DNA of 64,000 nucleotides. Origin: Candidatus Aminicenantota bacterium. GTDB taxonomy: Bacteria; Acidobacteriota; Aminicenantia; Aminicenantales; Saccharicenantaceae. Below are positions 34,552 to 42,673 of this stretch, piece after piece. The notes below the pieces were generated by a model that saw only the letters and a program-made list of their open reading frames with translations, was not told the origin of the DNA and did no database searches. The DNA is taken from the NCBI GenBank assembly GCA_017999365.1, contig JAGNLW010000004.1, forward strand, positions 1 through 64,000, read 5' to 3'. Numbering within the stretch: position 1 is the first letter of the stretch; every line of letters begins with the position of its first letter. A program made the position numbers and the translations under genes.

Positions 34552-34959
34552 ATGACAAAGAAAGCCGCCCCCAAAAAGAAGACCGCGAAAGCCGTGCCCG
34601 ACGAGCTGGAGATCAACCGCCGCCGCGAGTGGCGGTTCGACTTCCCGCTGGACACCCTGATCGAGGGCAGCCTGGCCGACGGGGCCAAGTTCAAGGAGGA
34701 GACCCACCTCGAGAACATCTCCTCGGGCGGGGCCTATTTCACTCTGGACTCCGGCGTCGTCGTCGGCTCCAAGCTCAACCTCTACATCGATCTGCCCGAG
34801 AAGCTGGCCGACGGCAAGAAGCTGCGGATGCGCATCGGCGGCATCACCGTCCGGCTGGAGAAACCCGACAAGAAGACCAAGCGCCAGGGCGTCGCCGTGC
34901 GCTTCAGCGATGACATGTTCAAGGTCGTTCCCGAAAAGAAGACGTCCAAGAAGAAATAG
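34552..34959 (+). CDS. PilZ domain protein 3 (intact c-di-GMP motifs)
   Basis: A 135-residue protein with a Lys-rich N-terminal tail and a Lys-rich C-terminal tail. The PilZ motifs are intact: RRREWR gives RxxxR near residue 24, and ENISSGGAYF gives NxSxxG. It is predicted to bind c-di-GMP and pass the signal to a partner. It lies 20 bp after the LuxR-type gene and overlaps the coaE reading frame. The basic tails could bind nucleic acid or membrane. Confidence 0.85.
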   Translation: MTKKAAPKKKTAKAVPDELEINRRREWRFDFPLDTLIEGSLADGAKFKEETHLENISSGGAYFTLDSGVVVGSKLNLYIDLPEKLADGKKLRMRIGGITVRLEKPDKKTKRQGVAVRFSDDMFKVVPEKKTSKKK

Positions 34960-35572
34960 CGTCCTGCGCGTCGCCCTGACGGGCGGGATCGCCTGCGGCA
35001 AGTCCGTCGTCTCCCGTCTCCTGGCCGAAAAAGGCTGCGCCGTCTTCTCCGCCGACCGCGAGGCCCACGCCCTCATGGCCCCGGGCCGGGCGGCCTGGCG
35101 GGCCGTGGCCGCCCGCTTCGGGCCCGCCGTCCTCCGCCCCGACCGGACCATCGACCGGGCCCGGCTGGGCGCCCGGATCTTCTCCCGGCCGGCCGACCGG
35201 CGCTTCCTCGACCGCCTCGTCCATCCCCTGGTCCTGGCCGAGCAGGAGAAAGCCGCCCGCCGGCTCGAGCGGGAGGGGGGCCGGCGCATCCTCGTCGTCG
35301 AGGCCGCCCTGGTCTTCGAGGCCGGCGTCGCCGGGCGGTTCGACCGCGTCGTCGTCGTCCACTGCCCCAAGGCCGAGCAGGTCCGCCGTCTGAGGCTCCG
35401 CGACGGCATCGGCCGGGCCGAAGCCCTGCGCAAGATCGGCGCCCAGATGCCCGCCCGCGAGAAGAGGAAGCGCGCCGACTACGTCATCGACGTTTCCGGG
35501 GACTTGGCCGCGACGGTCGAGCAGACGGAGCGCGTCTACGCCCAGCTCGTCAGGGATCTCGAGTCGAAATAG
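34910..35572 (+). CDS. coaE: Dephospho-CoA kinase
   Basis: The enzyme phosphorylates dephospho-CoA in the last step of CoA synthesis. It has the P-loop TGGIACGKS, the substrate region FSADREAH, and the ARLGARIFSRP and IHPLV-like (LVHPLV) stretches. The conserved part starts at LRVALTGG. The only standard in-frame start is the ATG at 34910, 50 nt inside the PilZ gene, which gives a basic 18-residue extension (220 residues in total). A non-standard CTG just after the PilZ stop would give the normal N-terminus. The start is therefore unsure. Confidence 0.88.
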   Translation: MTCSRSFPKRRRPRRNSVLRVALTGGIACGKSVVSRLLAEKGCAVFSADREAHALMAPGRAAWRAVAARFGPAVLRPDRTIDRARLGARIFSRPADRRFLDRLVHPLVLAEQEKAARRLEREGGRRILVVEAALVFEAGVAGRFDRVVVVHCPKAEQVRRLRLRDGIGRAEALRKIGAQMPAREKRKRADYVIDVSGDLAATVEQTERVYAQLVRDLESK

Positions 35573-35578
35573 ACCGGC

Positions 35579-35866
35579 TTAAGAGGTCTTGGCCTTGGAG
35601 AGGAGGGTCTTGAGCTCCTGGCCGGGGCGGAACTTGATCCGCTGGCCCTTCTCGATGCGGATCTGCTTCTGACGACGGATGTCGCGCCCGAATCCGGTCT
35701 TCTTGGCCACGACCTTGAAGCTGCCGAAGCCCCGGATCTCGACCTTTTCCCGGCCGGCGAGGGCGCTCTTGAGGGACTCCAGGACGGCCTCGACGATCGA
35801 CAGGGACTTGGCCCTGTTGAACTCGGTCTTCTTTTCGATCGCCAGGGCGATATCGTTCTTGATCAT
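35579..35866 (-). CDS. HU/IHF-family DNA-binding protein
   Basis: A 95-residue histone-like protein. It has the family helices (KSLSIVEAVLESLKSALA), the beta-turn EIRGFGSFKV and the DNA-binding arm from GRDIRR to about KGQRIKFRPGQELK. Some features lean to IHF, but HU cannot be excluded. I chose the ATG at 35866 because AAGGAG lies 8 nt upstream; the GTG at 35875 would overlap that site. It is expected to bend and compact DNA. It is convergent with coaE. Confidence 0.93.
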   Translation of the reverse strand: MIKNDIALAIEKKTEFNRAKSLSIVEAVLESLKSALAGREKVEIRGFGSFKVVAKKTGFGRDIRRQKQIRIEKGQRIKFRPGQELKTLLSKAKTS

Positions 35867-35899
35867 CGGAGTCACTCCTTGCGCGAACGCGACTTCTAC

Positions 35900-35927
35900 A
35901 TTTAATCTATTGAAAATAAAAAGTCAA
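35900..35927 (-). promoter_or_regulatory. Promoter for the HU/IHF gene
   Basis: On the minus strand, TTGACT (complement of 35922-35927) and TTAAAT (complement of 35900-35905) are separated by 16 bp in an AT-rich island. It stands back to back with the promoter at 35954. Confidence 0.6.
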
Positions 35928-35953
35928 GCCCCAGCGGGACATCGGCCGCGAAG

Positions 35954-35982
35954 TTGACTTGGCCCCGTCCCCTTCTTATAAT
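35954..35982 (+). promoter_or_regulatory. Promoter for nfeD-like operon, nearly on top of the start codon
   Basis: TTGACT (35954-35959) and a perfect TATAAT (35977-35982) are separated by 17 bp. The best start codon, TTG at 35992, is only 9 nt after the -10, so the mRNA would have almost no leader. Confidence 0.72.
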
Positions 35983-35991
35983 GAAGCCATC

Positions 35992-37269
35992 TTGCGATCC
36001 CTCGCCCTTCTTTCCCTGGCCCTGCTCGTCCCGTCGTTCGCCCCGGCCGCGGTCGTCCGGGTCAGGATCGACGCCCCCATCCACCCGGTCACCTCGGAGT
36101 ACGTCGTCCGGGCCCTCGAACGGGCCGACCGGGAGGCCGCCGACCTCTTCGTCCTGACCCTCGACACCCCGGGCGGCCTCGACACCTCTATGCGGGAGAT
36201 CATCACGGCCGTCCTCAACGCCCGGACCCCCGTCGCCGCCTTCGTCGGGCCGAGCGGCTCTCGGGCCGCCTCGGCCGGGTTCTTCATCGGGCTGGCCTGC
36301 GACGTCTTCGCCATGGCCCCGGGCACGAGCACCGGGGCCGCCCATCCCGTCGGCGTCTCCCTGACCGGGGCGACGATGGACAAGACGATGGAGGGCAAGG
36401 CCGTCGAGGACGCCGCGGCCTATATCCGGTCGTTGGCCGGCCAGCGCGGCCGCAACGTCGCCCTGGCCGAGGCCGGGGTCCGCGAGAGCCGGTCCTACAC
36501 GGAGACGGAAGCCCTGGAGGGAGGGCTGGCCGACCTCGTCGCCGGCTCCGAGGACGAGCTCGTGGCCAGGCTCGACGGCCGGACCGTCCGCCGCTTCGAC
36601 GGCTCCGAGCAGGTCCTGGCCCTGGCCGGCAAGCCCGTCGTCGACCGCCCGATGACCTTCCGCCAGAGATTCCTGCTGACCATCGCCAATCCCAACCTGG
36701 CCTACATCCTGCTCATGATCGGTCTGGTCGGCCTCTATTTCGAGTTCTCCCACCCCGGGGCCATCCTGCCCGGGGTCCTGGGCGGCCTGTGTCTCCTGCT
36801 GGCCGTCTTCGCGTTCCAGATCCTGCCCATCAACTACGTCGGTCTGGGCCTCATCCTGCTGGCCGGTATCCTGTTCGTCCTGGAGGTCAAGGTCCAAAGC
36901 TTCGGCATGCTGGCCGTCGGAGGGATCGCCGCCATGATCATCGGCTCGCTCATGCTCGTCAAGTCGCCCCTGCCCGAGCTGCGCCCGGCGCTCGGCCTCG
37001 TCCTGGCCGTCGTCCTGGGAGTCGCGGCCGTCGTCCTGTTCCTCCTGACGCTCGTCGTCAGGGCCCACGGCCGCCGGCCCCTGACCGGCCGCGAGGGCCT
37101 GGTCGGCGAGACGGGGACGGCCCGGACCGACCTCTCCCCCGCCGGGACGGTCTTCGTCCACGGCGAGCTGTGGCGGGCGGAGACGGGCGGGGAAGCCGTC
37201 CGGGCCGGCGAGAAGGTCCGCGTCGTCGAGGTCCTCGACGGCTTGAAGGTCCGCGTCACCAAGATCTGA
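35992..37269 (+). CDS. NfeD-family membrane serine protease (ClpP-class)
   Basis: A 425-residue protein if translation starts at the TTG at 35992, which gives a clean signal peptide [19 protein letters not shown]. The ClpP-like domain (about 20-220) has [10 protein letters not shown] and the catalytic Ser region [12 protein letters not shown] (Ser-Ala-Gly), with a Lys expected in the following helix. Four to five membrane segments follow (about 230-350), then a C-terminal OB-fold NfeD domain. Members cleave slipins and membrane proteins. The stomatin partner follows 14 bp later, the classic pair. Confidence 0.9.
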   Translation: MRSLALLSLALLVPSFAPAAVVRVRIDAPIHPVTSEYVVRALERADREAADLFVLTLDTPGGLDTSMREIITAVLNARTPVAAFVGPSGSRAASAGFFIGLACDVFAMAPGTSTGAAHPVGVSLTGATMDKTMEGKAVEDAAAYIRSLAGQRGRNVALAEAGVRESRSYTETEALEGGLADLVAGSEDELVARLDGRTVRRFDGSEQVLALAGKPVVDRPMTFRQRFLLTIANPNLAYILLMIGLVGLYFEFSHPGAILPGVLGGLCLLLAVFAFQILPINYVGLGLILLAGILFVLEVKVQSFGMLAVGGIAAMIIGSLMLVKSPLPELRPALGLVLAVVLGVAAVVLFLLTLVVRAHGRRPLTGREGLVGETGTARTDLSPAGTVFVHGELWRAETGGEAVRAGEKVRVVEVLDGLKVRVTKI

Positions 37270-37283
37270 CCGAGGAGGGACCC

Positions 37284-38051
37284 ATGATCACCTATCCCAT
37301 CATCGTCGCCGGCATCGTCGTCCTTTACATCCTGAACTCCATCAAGGTCCTCCGGGAGTACGAACGGGGGGTCATCTTCCGGCTCGGCCGGGTCCTGCCC
37401 CAGCCCAAAGGGCCGGGCATCATCCTGGTCTTCTCCCCCATCGACCGCATGGTCCGGGTCAGCCTGCGGCTCATCACCATGGACATCCCTCCCCAGGACG
37501 TCATCACCAAGGACAACGTCACCGTCAAGGTCAACGCCGTCCTCTATTTCCGGGTCGTCGACCCGCTCAAGTCCGTCCTCGACGTCCAGGATTACCTCTA
37601 CGCGACCTCCCAGCTGGCCCAGACGACCCTGCGCAGCGTCCTGGGCCAGGTCCCCCTCGACGACCTCCTCTCGGAGCGCGAGAAGCTCAACCTCCGGCTC
37701 CAGGAGATCATCGAGCAGCACACCGATCCCTGGGGCATCAAGGTCCAGCTCGTCGAGATGAAGCAGGTCGACCTGCCGGAGAACATGATCCGGGCCATCG
37801 CCAAGCAGGCCGAGGCCGAGCGCGAGCGGCGGGCCAAGGTCATCCACGCCGACGGCGAGTTCCAGGCCGCCGGCAAGCTGACCGAAGCCGCCGACATCAT
37901 CTCCCAGAACCCCCAGGCACTCCAGCTCCGCTTCCTGAGCACCCTGACCGAGATCGCCACCGAGAAGAACTCGACCATCGTTTTCCCCCTGCCTCTGGAA
38001 ATCCTGCGGGCCTTCCAGTACGATAGGGGCCAGGAGAAAAAGCAGAGCTGA
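37284..38051 (+). CDS. Slipin / stomatin-like SPFH protein
   Basis: A 255-residue protein with an N-terminal membrane hairpin (residues 3-17), then an SPFH domain: [32 protein letters not shown], and [15 protein letters not shown]. The helical C-terminal part is rich in Glu, Arg and Ala ([24 protein letters not shown]) and ends near an oligomerisation segment. Slipins form large membrane scaffolds and are substrates of NfeD proteases. The start follows GAGGAGGG. Its stop overlaps the next ATG (TGATG). Confidence 0.94.
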   Translation: MITYPIIVAGIVVLYILNSIKVLREYERGVIFRLGRVLPQPKGPGIILVFSPIDRMVRVSLRLITMDIPPQDVITKDNVTVKVNAVLYFRVVDPLKSVLDVQDYLYATSQLAQTTLRSVLGQVPLDDLLSEREKLNLRLQEIIEQHTDPWGIKVQLVEMKQVDLPENMIRAIAKQAEAERERRAKVIHADGEFQAAGKLTEAADIISQNPQALQLRFLSTLTEIATEKNSTIVFPLPLEILRAFQYDRGQEKKQS

Positions 38052-38674
38052 TGAAAAACAAAGAGTTCCGGGAGATCCAGGTCTCCAGCACCCTGCTCGT
38101 CGTCATCTTCCTCGGCGTCCTCGCCCTGGGCGTGTTCATCTTCCTGCTCGGCGTCTCGGTCGGCAAGACGCAGGCCGGCATCGCCGCGACCCCGACCCAG
38201 GTCGTCGCCCAGCAGATCCCCGACCTCGTCAAGGAGCCCCCGGTCAAGCCGACGTCCGAGGAGTCCGAGGCCACCGCCGCGGCGCCTCCTTCGGGCTTGG
38301 TCCCCGGTCCCGGAACGGAGACGGCCAAGTCCCCGGCTTCGGAGCCGTCCTCCGGGCCCTCGACCGCGGCCCCGTCCGTGAAGCCGCCGGCCCCGAAGAC
38401 CCCGACCGAGACCAAGAAGACGGTCGCCCCGGCGGCCAAGGGCCTGTGGTACGTCCAGGTCATGTCCTCGGAGAGCCGGACCAAGGCCGAGGCCGCCGCG
38501 GACAGGTACCGGAAGCAGGGGCAGACCGTCCTCCTGCTGAGCCCGCAGGCGGGGGAAAAGCTCTACAAGGTCCGGCTGGGCGGGTTCTCCGTCAGGGACC
38601 GGGCCGTCGAGCTCAAGGACAAGCTCAATGCCGCCGCCGGGGGCAAGACGGACTTCTGGGTCGTCAAGTACTGA
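38051..38674 (+). CDS. Membrane-anchored SPOR-domain protein
   Basis: A 207-residue protein with one membrane segment (about 12-36), a long Pro/Ala/Ser/Thr-rich periplasmic linker (about 50-130), and a C-terminal SPOR domain (about 133-207: LWYVQVMSSESRTKAEAAAD and VRLGGFSVRDRAVELK). SPOR domains bind denuded glycan strands at septa, so a division or cell-wall role is likely. It is translationally coupled to the slipin gene. Confidence 0.9.
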   Translation: MKNKEFREIQVSSTLLVVIFLGVLALGVFIFLLGVSVGKTQAGIAATPTQVVAQQIPDLVKEPPVKPTSEESEATAAAPPSGLVPGPGTETAKSPASEPSSGPSTAAPSVKPPAPKTPTETKKTVAPAAKGLWYVQVMSSESRTKAEAAADRYRKQGQTVLLLSPQAGEKLYKVRLGGFSVRDRAVELKDKLNAAAGGKTDFWVVKY

Positions 38675-38710
38675 CCGTCCCGCCGGAACGACCGCCAAGG
38701 ACAGAACGCC

Positions 38711-39845
38711 ATGACACCGACCGACGCCAAAGCCATCGACTTCAAGGCCCGCCTGGGCAGCCTCTTCGAGAAGGTCGAAGAGGTCCGAGGTTTTCTTTGA
38801 CCTCGATCACAAAACCGGCGAGCTCGGGACGATAAACGCGCGCCTGGCCTCGCCCGAGGTCTGGCAGGACCAGAAGCTGTCCCAATCCCTCCAGCAGAGG
38901 AAGAAGCTCCTCGAAAAGGACATCCAGTTCTTCAAGGGCATCCTCGGCCAGAAGGAGGAGCTCGAGGTCCTGGTCGAGCTGGCCGCCGAGGGCGAGAGCG
39001 TCGAGGCCGAAGGCGCGGCCGCCGTCGGCCGCCTCGAGACGGCCCTCCAGGAGGCCGAACTGCGGGCCCTGTTCTACGATCCCGACGACCCGCGCAACGC
39101 CATCATGACCATCCACCCCGGGGCCGGCGGCACGGAGTCCCAGGACTGGGCCCAGATGCTCCTGCGGATGTACCTCCGGTACGCCGAGCGCAAGGGCTTC
39201 AAAGCCGAGGTCCTCGACCAGCAGCCGGGGGAAGAGGCCGGGCTCAAGAGCGCCACCATCCGGCTGGAGGGGGACTTCGCCTTCGGCAACCTCGGGCAGG
39301 AGACGGGCGTCCACCGCCTGGTCCGCATCTCCCCGTTCGACGCGGCCAAGCGTCGCCACACCTCGTTCGCCGCCGTCTTCGTCTACCCCGAGATCGACGA
39401 GGATATCCAGATCGACATCAATCCGGACGACCTGCGCATCGACACCTACCGGGCCTCGGGGGCCGGCGGCCAGCACGTTAACCGGACCGATTCGGCCGTG
39501 CGCATCACCCACATCCCGACCGGCATCGTCGTCCAGTGCCAGAACGAGCGCTCCCAGCACAAGAACAAGGCCATGGTCATGAAGATCCTCAAGGCCCGCC
39601 TGTACGAGCTGGAGAAGACGAAGCGCAACGAGAAGCTGGAGAAGCTCGAGGACCTGAAGTCCGACATCGCCTGGGGCAACCAGATCCGCTCCTACGTCCT
39701 CCACCCCTACCGGATGATCAAGGACCTGCGGACCCGGGTCGAGACAGGCGACACCGACCGTGTCCTCGACGGCGACCTGGACGAATTCATCAAGGCCGCC
39801 CTGGTCCTGCGCAAGAAGGGCGGCGCGGCCCCGGCCGCCGGCTGA
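38711..39845 (+). CDS. prfB: Peptide chain release factor 2, programmed +1 frameshift
   Basis: RF2 recognises UGA and UAA and releases the finished chain. The gene is in two frames: codons 1-29 run from the ATG at 38711 to CTT at 38795-38797, then an in-frame TGA (38798-38800). A +1 slip at CTTTGAC continues from 38799 (GAC) to the stop at 39845, giving 377 residues. The slip site matches the classic one, with a GAGG element three bases before CTT. Downstream motifs are SPF at 207-209 and GGQ at 252-254, both diagnostic for RF2. High UGA-reading activity lowers the slip, so the gene regulates itself. Confidence 0.96.
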
Positions 39846-39854
39846 CCGCCCGCG

Positions 39855-40682
39855 TCAGTAGAGGACGTCGGCCTCGCCGAAGGTTTCGCAGATCCGACGG
39901 ACCTCGGCCATCAGGAGCCCCCGCCGGGCCAGAACGGCCCGGATCTCCTCGTCCGTGAGCAGGCCACCCAAAGCCTCCCTCAATCCGGCTTCGGTCAGCC
40001 CCCGCGTCCTCTCGACCAGGTCCCGAGGCAGCTTCCTCATGAGGTTGGCCGGCGGGACGTTCTTCGCCGAGAACGGGATGTCCTCGACGAAGCTCCGGGT
40101 CGTGCGAAAGGCCCGCGAGTGGTCGATGAGGACGACACGCCGGTCGGGCCTGACCAGGACGTTGCGGACGTGGCGGTCGGAGTTCCCGGCCAGGTCGTCG
40201 AAGAACTGGGCCAAATAGCCGGCCTTGGCCCAGGCCTCCGTCCGGAAGGCGTCGAGGTCCCTGCGGGCCGCCAGCAGGTCGTAATAGCGCTCCGTGTCCT
40301 CGATCCAGAGCTGGCACGAGCCCGGCCGGCCGTCCATGGCCTTCTCGACCGTCGGCGGCACCAAACCGAGGCCCAGGAGCTTGTCCAGGGCGTAAGCGGC
40401 GATCTCGTACTTCCAGCCCTCCCAGAAGCCGCCCCGGACGCCGCTGGGGTCCTTCCACAGGGCATGGCGGACGACATCCCCCCGCCGGAGCGTCAGCTTC
40501 CACGGCCGGGTGACCCCCTCGTCGAGGCTCAGCTGGACCCGCTCGACGATCTCGGCGTCCCGAAGGAAGTCCTCCCAGGCCGGGCGCTCCGCGAGCTCCG
40601 CGGCGGTGAACTGGGCGCGGGCCGGGACGAGCGCCAAGCAGACCCCCGCGACGGCGAACACCGACATCGTCAGCTTGTTCAT
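39855..40682 (-). CDS. Secreted protein with kinase-like catalytic motifs
   Basis: A 275-residue protein with a signal peptide (about 1-23, ending ARAQ). It has Lys77 (HALWKDP) and Glu93 (WKYEIAAYALDKLLGL), a hinge-like GSCQLWIED, a catalytic-loop-like GNSDRHVRNVLV (Asp169, Asn174), and a metal-loop-like VVLIDHSRAF (Asp187). This order is that of PI3K/HipA/FAM20-like kinases, with DRH..N and (I)DH in place of HRD and DFG. It may therefore be an extracytoplasmic kinase or phosphotransferase. The last 60 residues are helical. Sequence similarity to a named family is not certain. It stands alone on the minus strand. Confidence 0.65.
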   Translation of the reverse strand: MNKLTMSVFAVAGVCLALVPARAQFTAAELAERPAWEDFLRDAEIVERVQLSLDEGVTRPWKLTLRRGDVVRHALWKDPSGVRGGFWEGWKYEIAAYALDKLLGLGLVPPTVEKAMDGRPGSCQLWIEDTERYYDLLAARRDLDAFRTEAWAKAGYLAQFFDDLAGNSDRHVRNVLVRPDRRVVLIDHSRAFRTTRSFVEDIPFSAKNVPPANLMRKLPRDLVERTRGLTEAGLREALGGLLTDEEIRAVLARRGLLMAEVRRICETFGEADVLY

Positions 40683-40747
40683 CTCCCCCTCCAGATCGAC
40701 TCCAGACTAATCCCGAAAGGGGCCTCGGGTCAAGGCCCGCCGGCGCC

Positions 40748-40776
40748 TTGAACTTTGGCCGCCCCGAGGGTAAGAT
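40748..40776 (+). promoter_or_regulatory. Promoter for DUF1844-ribF
   Basis: TTGAAC (40748-40753) and TAAGAT (40771-40776) are separated by 17 bp. The leader is about 15 nt and contains GGAAGGA before the ATG at 40798. Confidence 0.65.
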
Positions 40777-40797
40777 GGAGCGCTGGAAGGATGTCCC

Positions 40798-41109
40798 ATG
40801 ACCGAAGACGACCTCAAAGAGAGAGCCCGCGGCGGCGACCCCGGCGAGTTCCTGCCCCCGCTCGATTTCAGCTCCGTCGTCGTGTTGCTGTATTTCCCGG
40901 CCCTGGTCCAACTGGGGCTGGTGGTCGACCCGGCGTCCGGCGAACACCGCGAGAACCTGGGCCTGGCCAAGCGCAACATCGACCTCCTCGACCTCCTCAA
41001 GGACCGCACCAAAGGCAACCTCGAGCCCGAGGAGGAGAAGTTCCTCGACGGCGTCCTCGACCAGCTCAAGCTGGCTTACCTGCGCAAGGCCGACCTCGTC
41101 AAGATGTAG
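40798..41109 (+). CDS. DUF1844 family protein
   Basis: A 103-residue soluble protein. It shows the family pattern: FSSVVVLLYFPALVQLGLV, then NLGLAKRNIDLLDLL, then TKGNLEPEEEKFLDGVLDQL and a final LRKADL. The function is unknown in all bacteria. It starts only 4 bp before ribF and shares its promoter. Confidence 0.9.
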   Translation: MTEDDLKERARGGDPGEFLPPLDFSSVVVLLYFPALVQLGLVVDPASGEHRENLGLAKRNIDLLDLLKDRTKGNLEPEEEKFLDGVLDQLKLAYLRKADLVKM

Positions 41110-41113
41110 GCGC

Positions 41114-42037
41114 ATGGTCGTATTCCGCGGCCTGTCCGATCCCCGCCTCCTCCCCCGCCCCTCGGCGGTGGCCGTCGGCAATTTCGACGGCCTCCATTGC
41201 GGCCACCGGCGGCTCCTGGAGCGCCTGTGCGCCCGGGCCGGGGCGGCGGGGCTGCGCTCGCTCGTCCTGACCTTCGAGCCTCACCCCGAGCGGGCCCTGG
41301 GCCGGCGCTCCGTCCGCCTCATCGACACCCCCGCGCAGCGCCTGGACCGGCTCCGGGCGACCGGGATTGACGCGGTGGTCCTGGTCCCCTTCGGGAGGCC
41401 CTTCGCCCGCCTGTCCTGCCGGGAGTTCGTCGAGGACGTCCTCCGCGGCCGGCTGGGGGCCCGCGAGGTGGTCGTCGGGAGAGGCTTCCGCTTCGGCCGC
41501 GGCCGCCGCGGCGATGTGGACCTCCTGAGGCGCCTCGGCCGCGAGGCCGGCCTCGCCGTCCAGGCCGTCGCGCCGGCGGTGCTCGGCGGCCGGGTGGTCA
41601 GCTCGACGGCCGTGCGGGCCCTCCTCGCCCGGGGGGGCGTCGAGGAAGCGGCCCGCCTGCTCGGCCGGCCCTACGAGATCGCCGGCCGCGTCGTCCCGGG
41701 CCGGAAGCGCGGCCGCCTGCTCGGCTACCCGACGGCCAACCTCGACACGGCCAACGAGCTCCTGCCCGAGGGCATCTATATCAGCGAGACGCTCAAGGGC
41801 CAGACGGCCCACCCGTCGGTGACCAGCATCGGCACCAACCCGACCTTCGGGCCCAATCCCCTGACGGTCGAGACCCTGCTCCTCGACTTCCGGGGCTCGC
41901 TCTACGGCGCCGGGATCACGGTCCGCCTGCTTCGCCGGCTGAGGCGCCCCCGGGCCTTCCCCGGGGCCGAGGCCCTGTCCGCGGCCATCGCCCGCGACAT
42001 CGCCGCCGCCGAGGACTGGTTCGCCCGCCGGGGTTGA
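41114..42037 (+). CDS. ribF: Bifunctional riboflavin kinase / FAD synthetase
   Basis: A 307-residue enzyme that makes FMN from riboflavin and then FAD. The N-terminal adenylyltransferase domain has VGNFDGLHCGHRRLLE and later SSTAVRALLARG. The C-terminal riboflavin kinase domain has GRKRGRLLGYPTANL, IGTNPTFG and the VETLLLDF region. The first Met is close behind the DUF1844 stop. The stop overlaps the -35 box of the pyrR promoter. Confidence 0.95.
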   Translation: MVVFRGLSDPRLLPRPSAVAVGNFDGLHCGHRRLLERLCARAGAAGLRSLVLTFEPHPERALGRRSVRLIDTPAQRLDRLRATGIDAVVLVPFGRPFARLSCREFVEDVLRGRLGAREVVVGRGFRFGRGRRGDVDLLRRLGREAGLAVQAVAPAVLGGRVVSSTAVRALLARGGVEEAARLLGRPYEIAGRVVPGRKRGRLLGYPTANLDTANELLPEGIYISETLKGQTAHPSVTSIGTNPTFGPNPLTVETLLLDFRGSLYGAGITVRLLRRLRRPRAFPGAEALSAAIARDIAAAEDWFARRG

Positions 42038-42062
42038 CATTTCCGGCGGCTTCGTACATCTT
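42034..42062 (+). promoter_or_regulatory. Possible promoter for pyrR-pyrC-rnc
   Basis: A perfect TTGACA (42034-42039) overlaps the ribF stop. Seventeen bases later is CATCTT (42057-42062), a weak -10; TACATC at 15 bp is an alternative. A similar weak -10 (CATCAT) occurs at 46813. Confidence 0.5.
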
Positions 42063-42070
42063 CAAAGGGT

Positions 42071-42090
42071 CGGCCGCCGAGAGGCGGCCG
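42071..42090 (+). promoter_or_regulatory. Hairpin with GAGA loop next to the pyrR ribosome binding site
   Basis: An 8-bp perfect stem (CGGCCGCC at 42071-42078, GGCGGCCG at 42083-42090) closes a GAGA tetraloop, and the ribosome binding site GGAGGAG follows directly. Some actinobacterial PyrR proteins bind a hairpin at this place and block translation of their own mRNA. The loop-plus-stem GAGAGG partly resembles the known PyrR-binding loop, but the match is incomplete. Confidence 0.45.
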
Positions 42091-42103
42091 GAGGAGAAGT
42101 CCC

Positions 42104-42673
42104 ATGGACGAGAAGACCAAAGCCCGGATCATGGACGCGACCAAGATCCGCCGCGTCCTGGCCCGCGTCGCGACCGAGATTATCGAGACCAACCGGAACC
42201 TCAAGAGCCTGGTCATCGTCGGCGTCAAGACCCGCGGGGTGGCCATCGGCAAGCGCCTGGCCCGCCTGATCGCCGAGATGGAAGGCGTCACCGTGCCCGT
42301 CGGCGTCCTCGACATCACCCGCTACCGGGACGACGTCCCGGCCTCCGCGGCCAAGGCGGCGGCGAGCCAGAAAGGCCTCGGCTTCCCGGTCGCCAAGAGG
42401 GACGTCCTGCTCGTCGACGACGTCCTGATGACCGGCCGGACCATCCGGGCGGCCATGGACGCGCTCATCGACACCGGCCGGCCCCAGACGGTTCAGCTGG
42501 CCGTGCTCATCGACCGCGGCCACCGCGAGCTGCCCATCCGGCCCGATTACGTCGGCAAGGTCCTGCCGACCTCGCGCCGCGAGGTCGTCCGGGTCCGCCT
42601 CAAGGAGACCGACGGCCACGAGGAGGTCCTGATCGCCGAGCCGGTCAAGATCGGCGGGGGGCGCAAGCGGTGA
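42104..42673 (+). CDS. pyrR: PyrR regulator / uracil phosphoribosyltransferase
   Basis: A 189-residue type I phosphoribosyltransferase. The PRPP-binding motif is VLLVDDVLMTGRTIRAAMDAL, and the early segment LVIVGVKTRGVAIGKRLA and the TRYRDDV-like (ITRYRDDVP) flexible loop are family features. PyrR binds pyrimidine mRNA leaders in response to UMP/UTP and can also have uracil phosphoribosyltransferase activity. It is coupled to pyrC by a GTGA overlap. pyrB, which often sits between them, is absent. Confidence 0.94.
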   Translation: MDEKTKARIMDATKIRRVLARVATEIIETNRNLKSLVIVGVKTRGVAIGKRLARLIAEMEGVTVPVGVLDITRYRDDVPASAAKAAASQKGLGFPVAKRDVLLVDDVLMTGRTIRAAMDALIDTGRPQTVQLAVLIDRGHRELPIRPDYVGKVLPTSRREVVRVRLKETDGHEEVLIAEPVKIGGGRKR

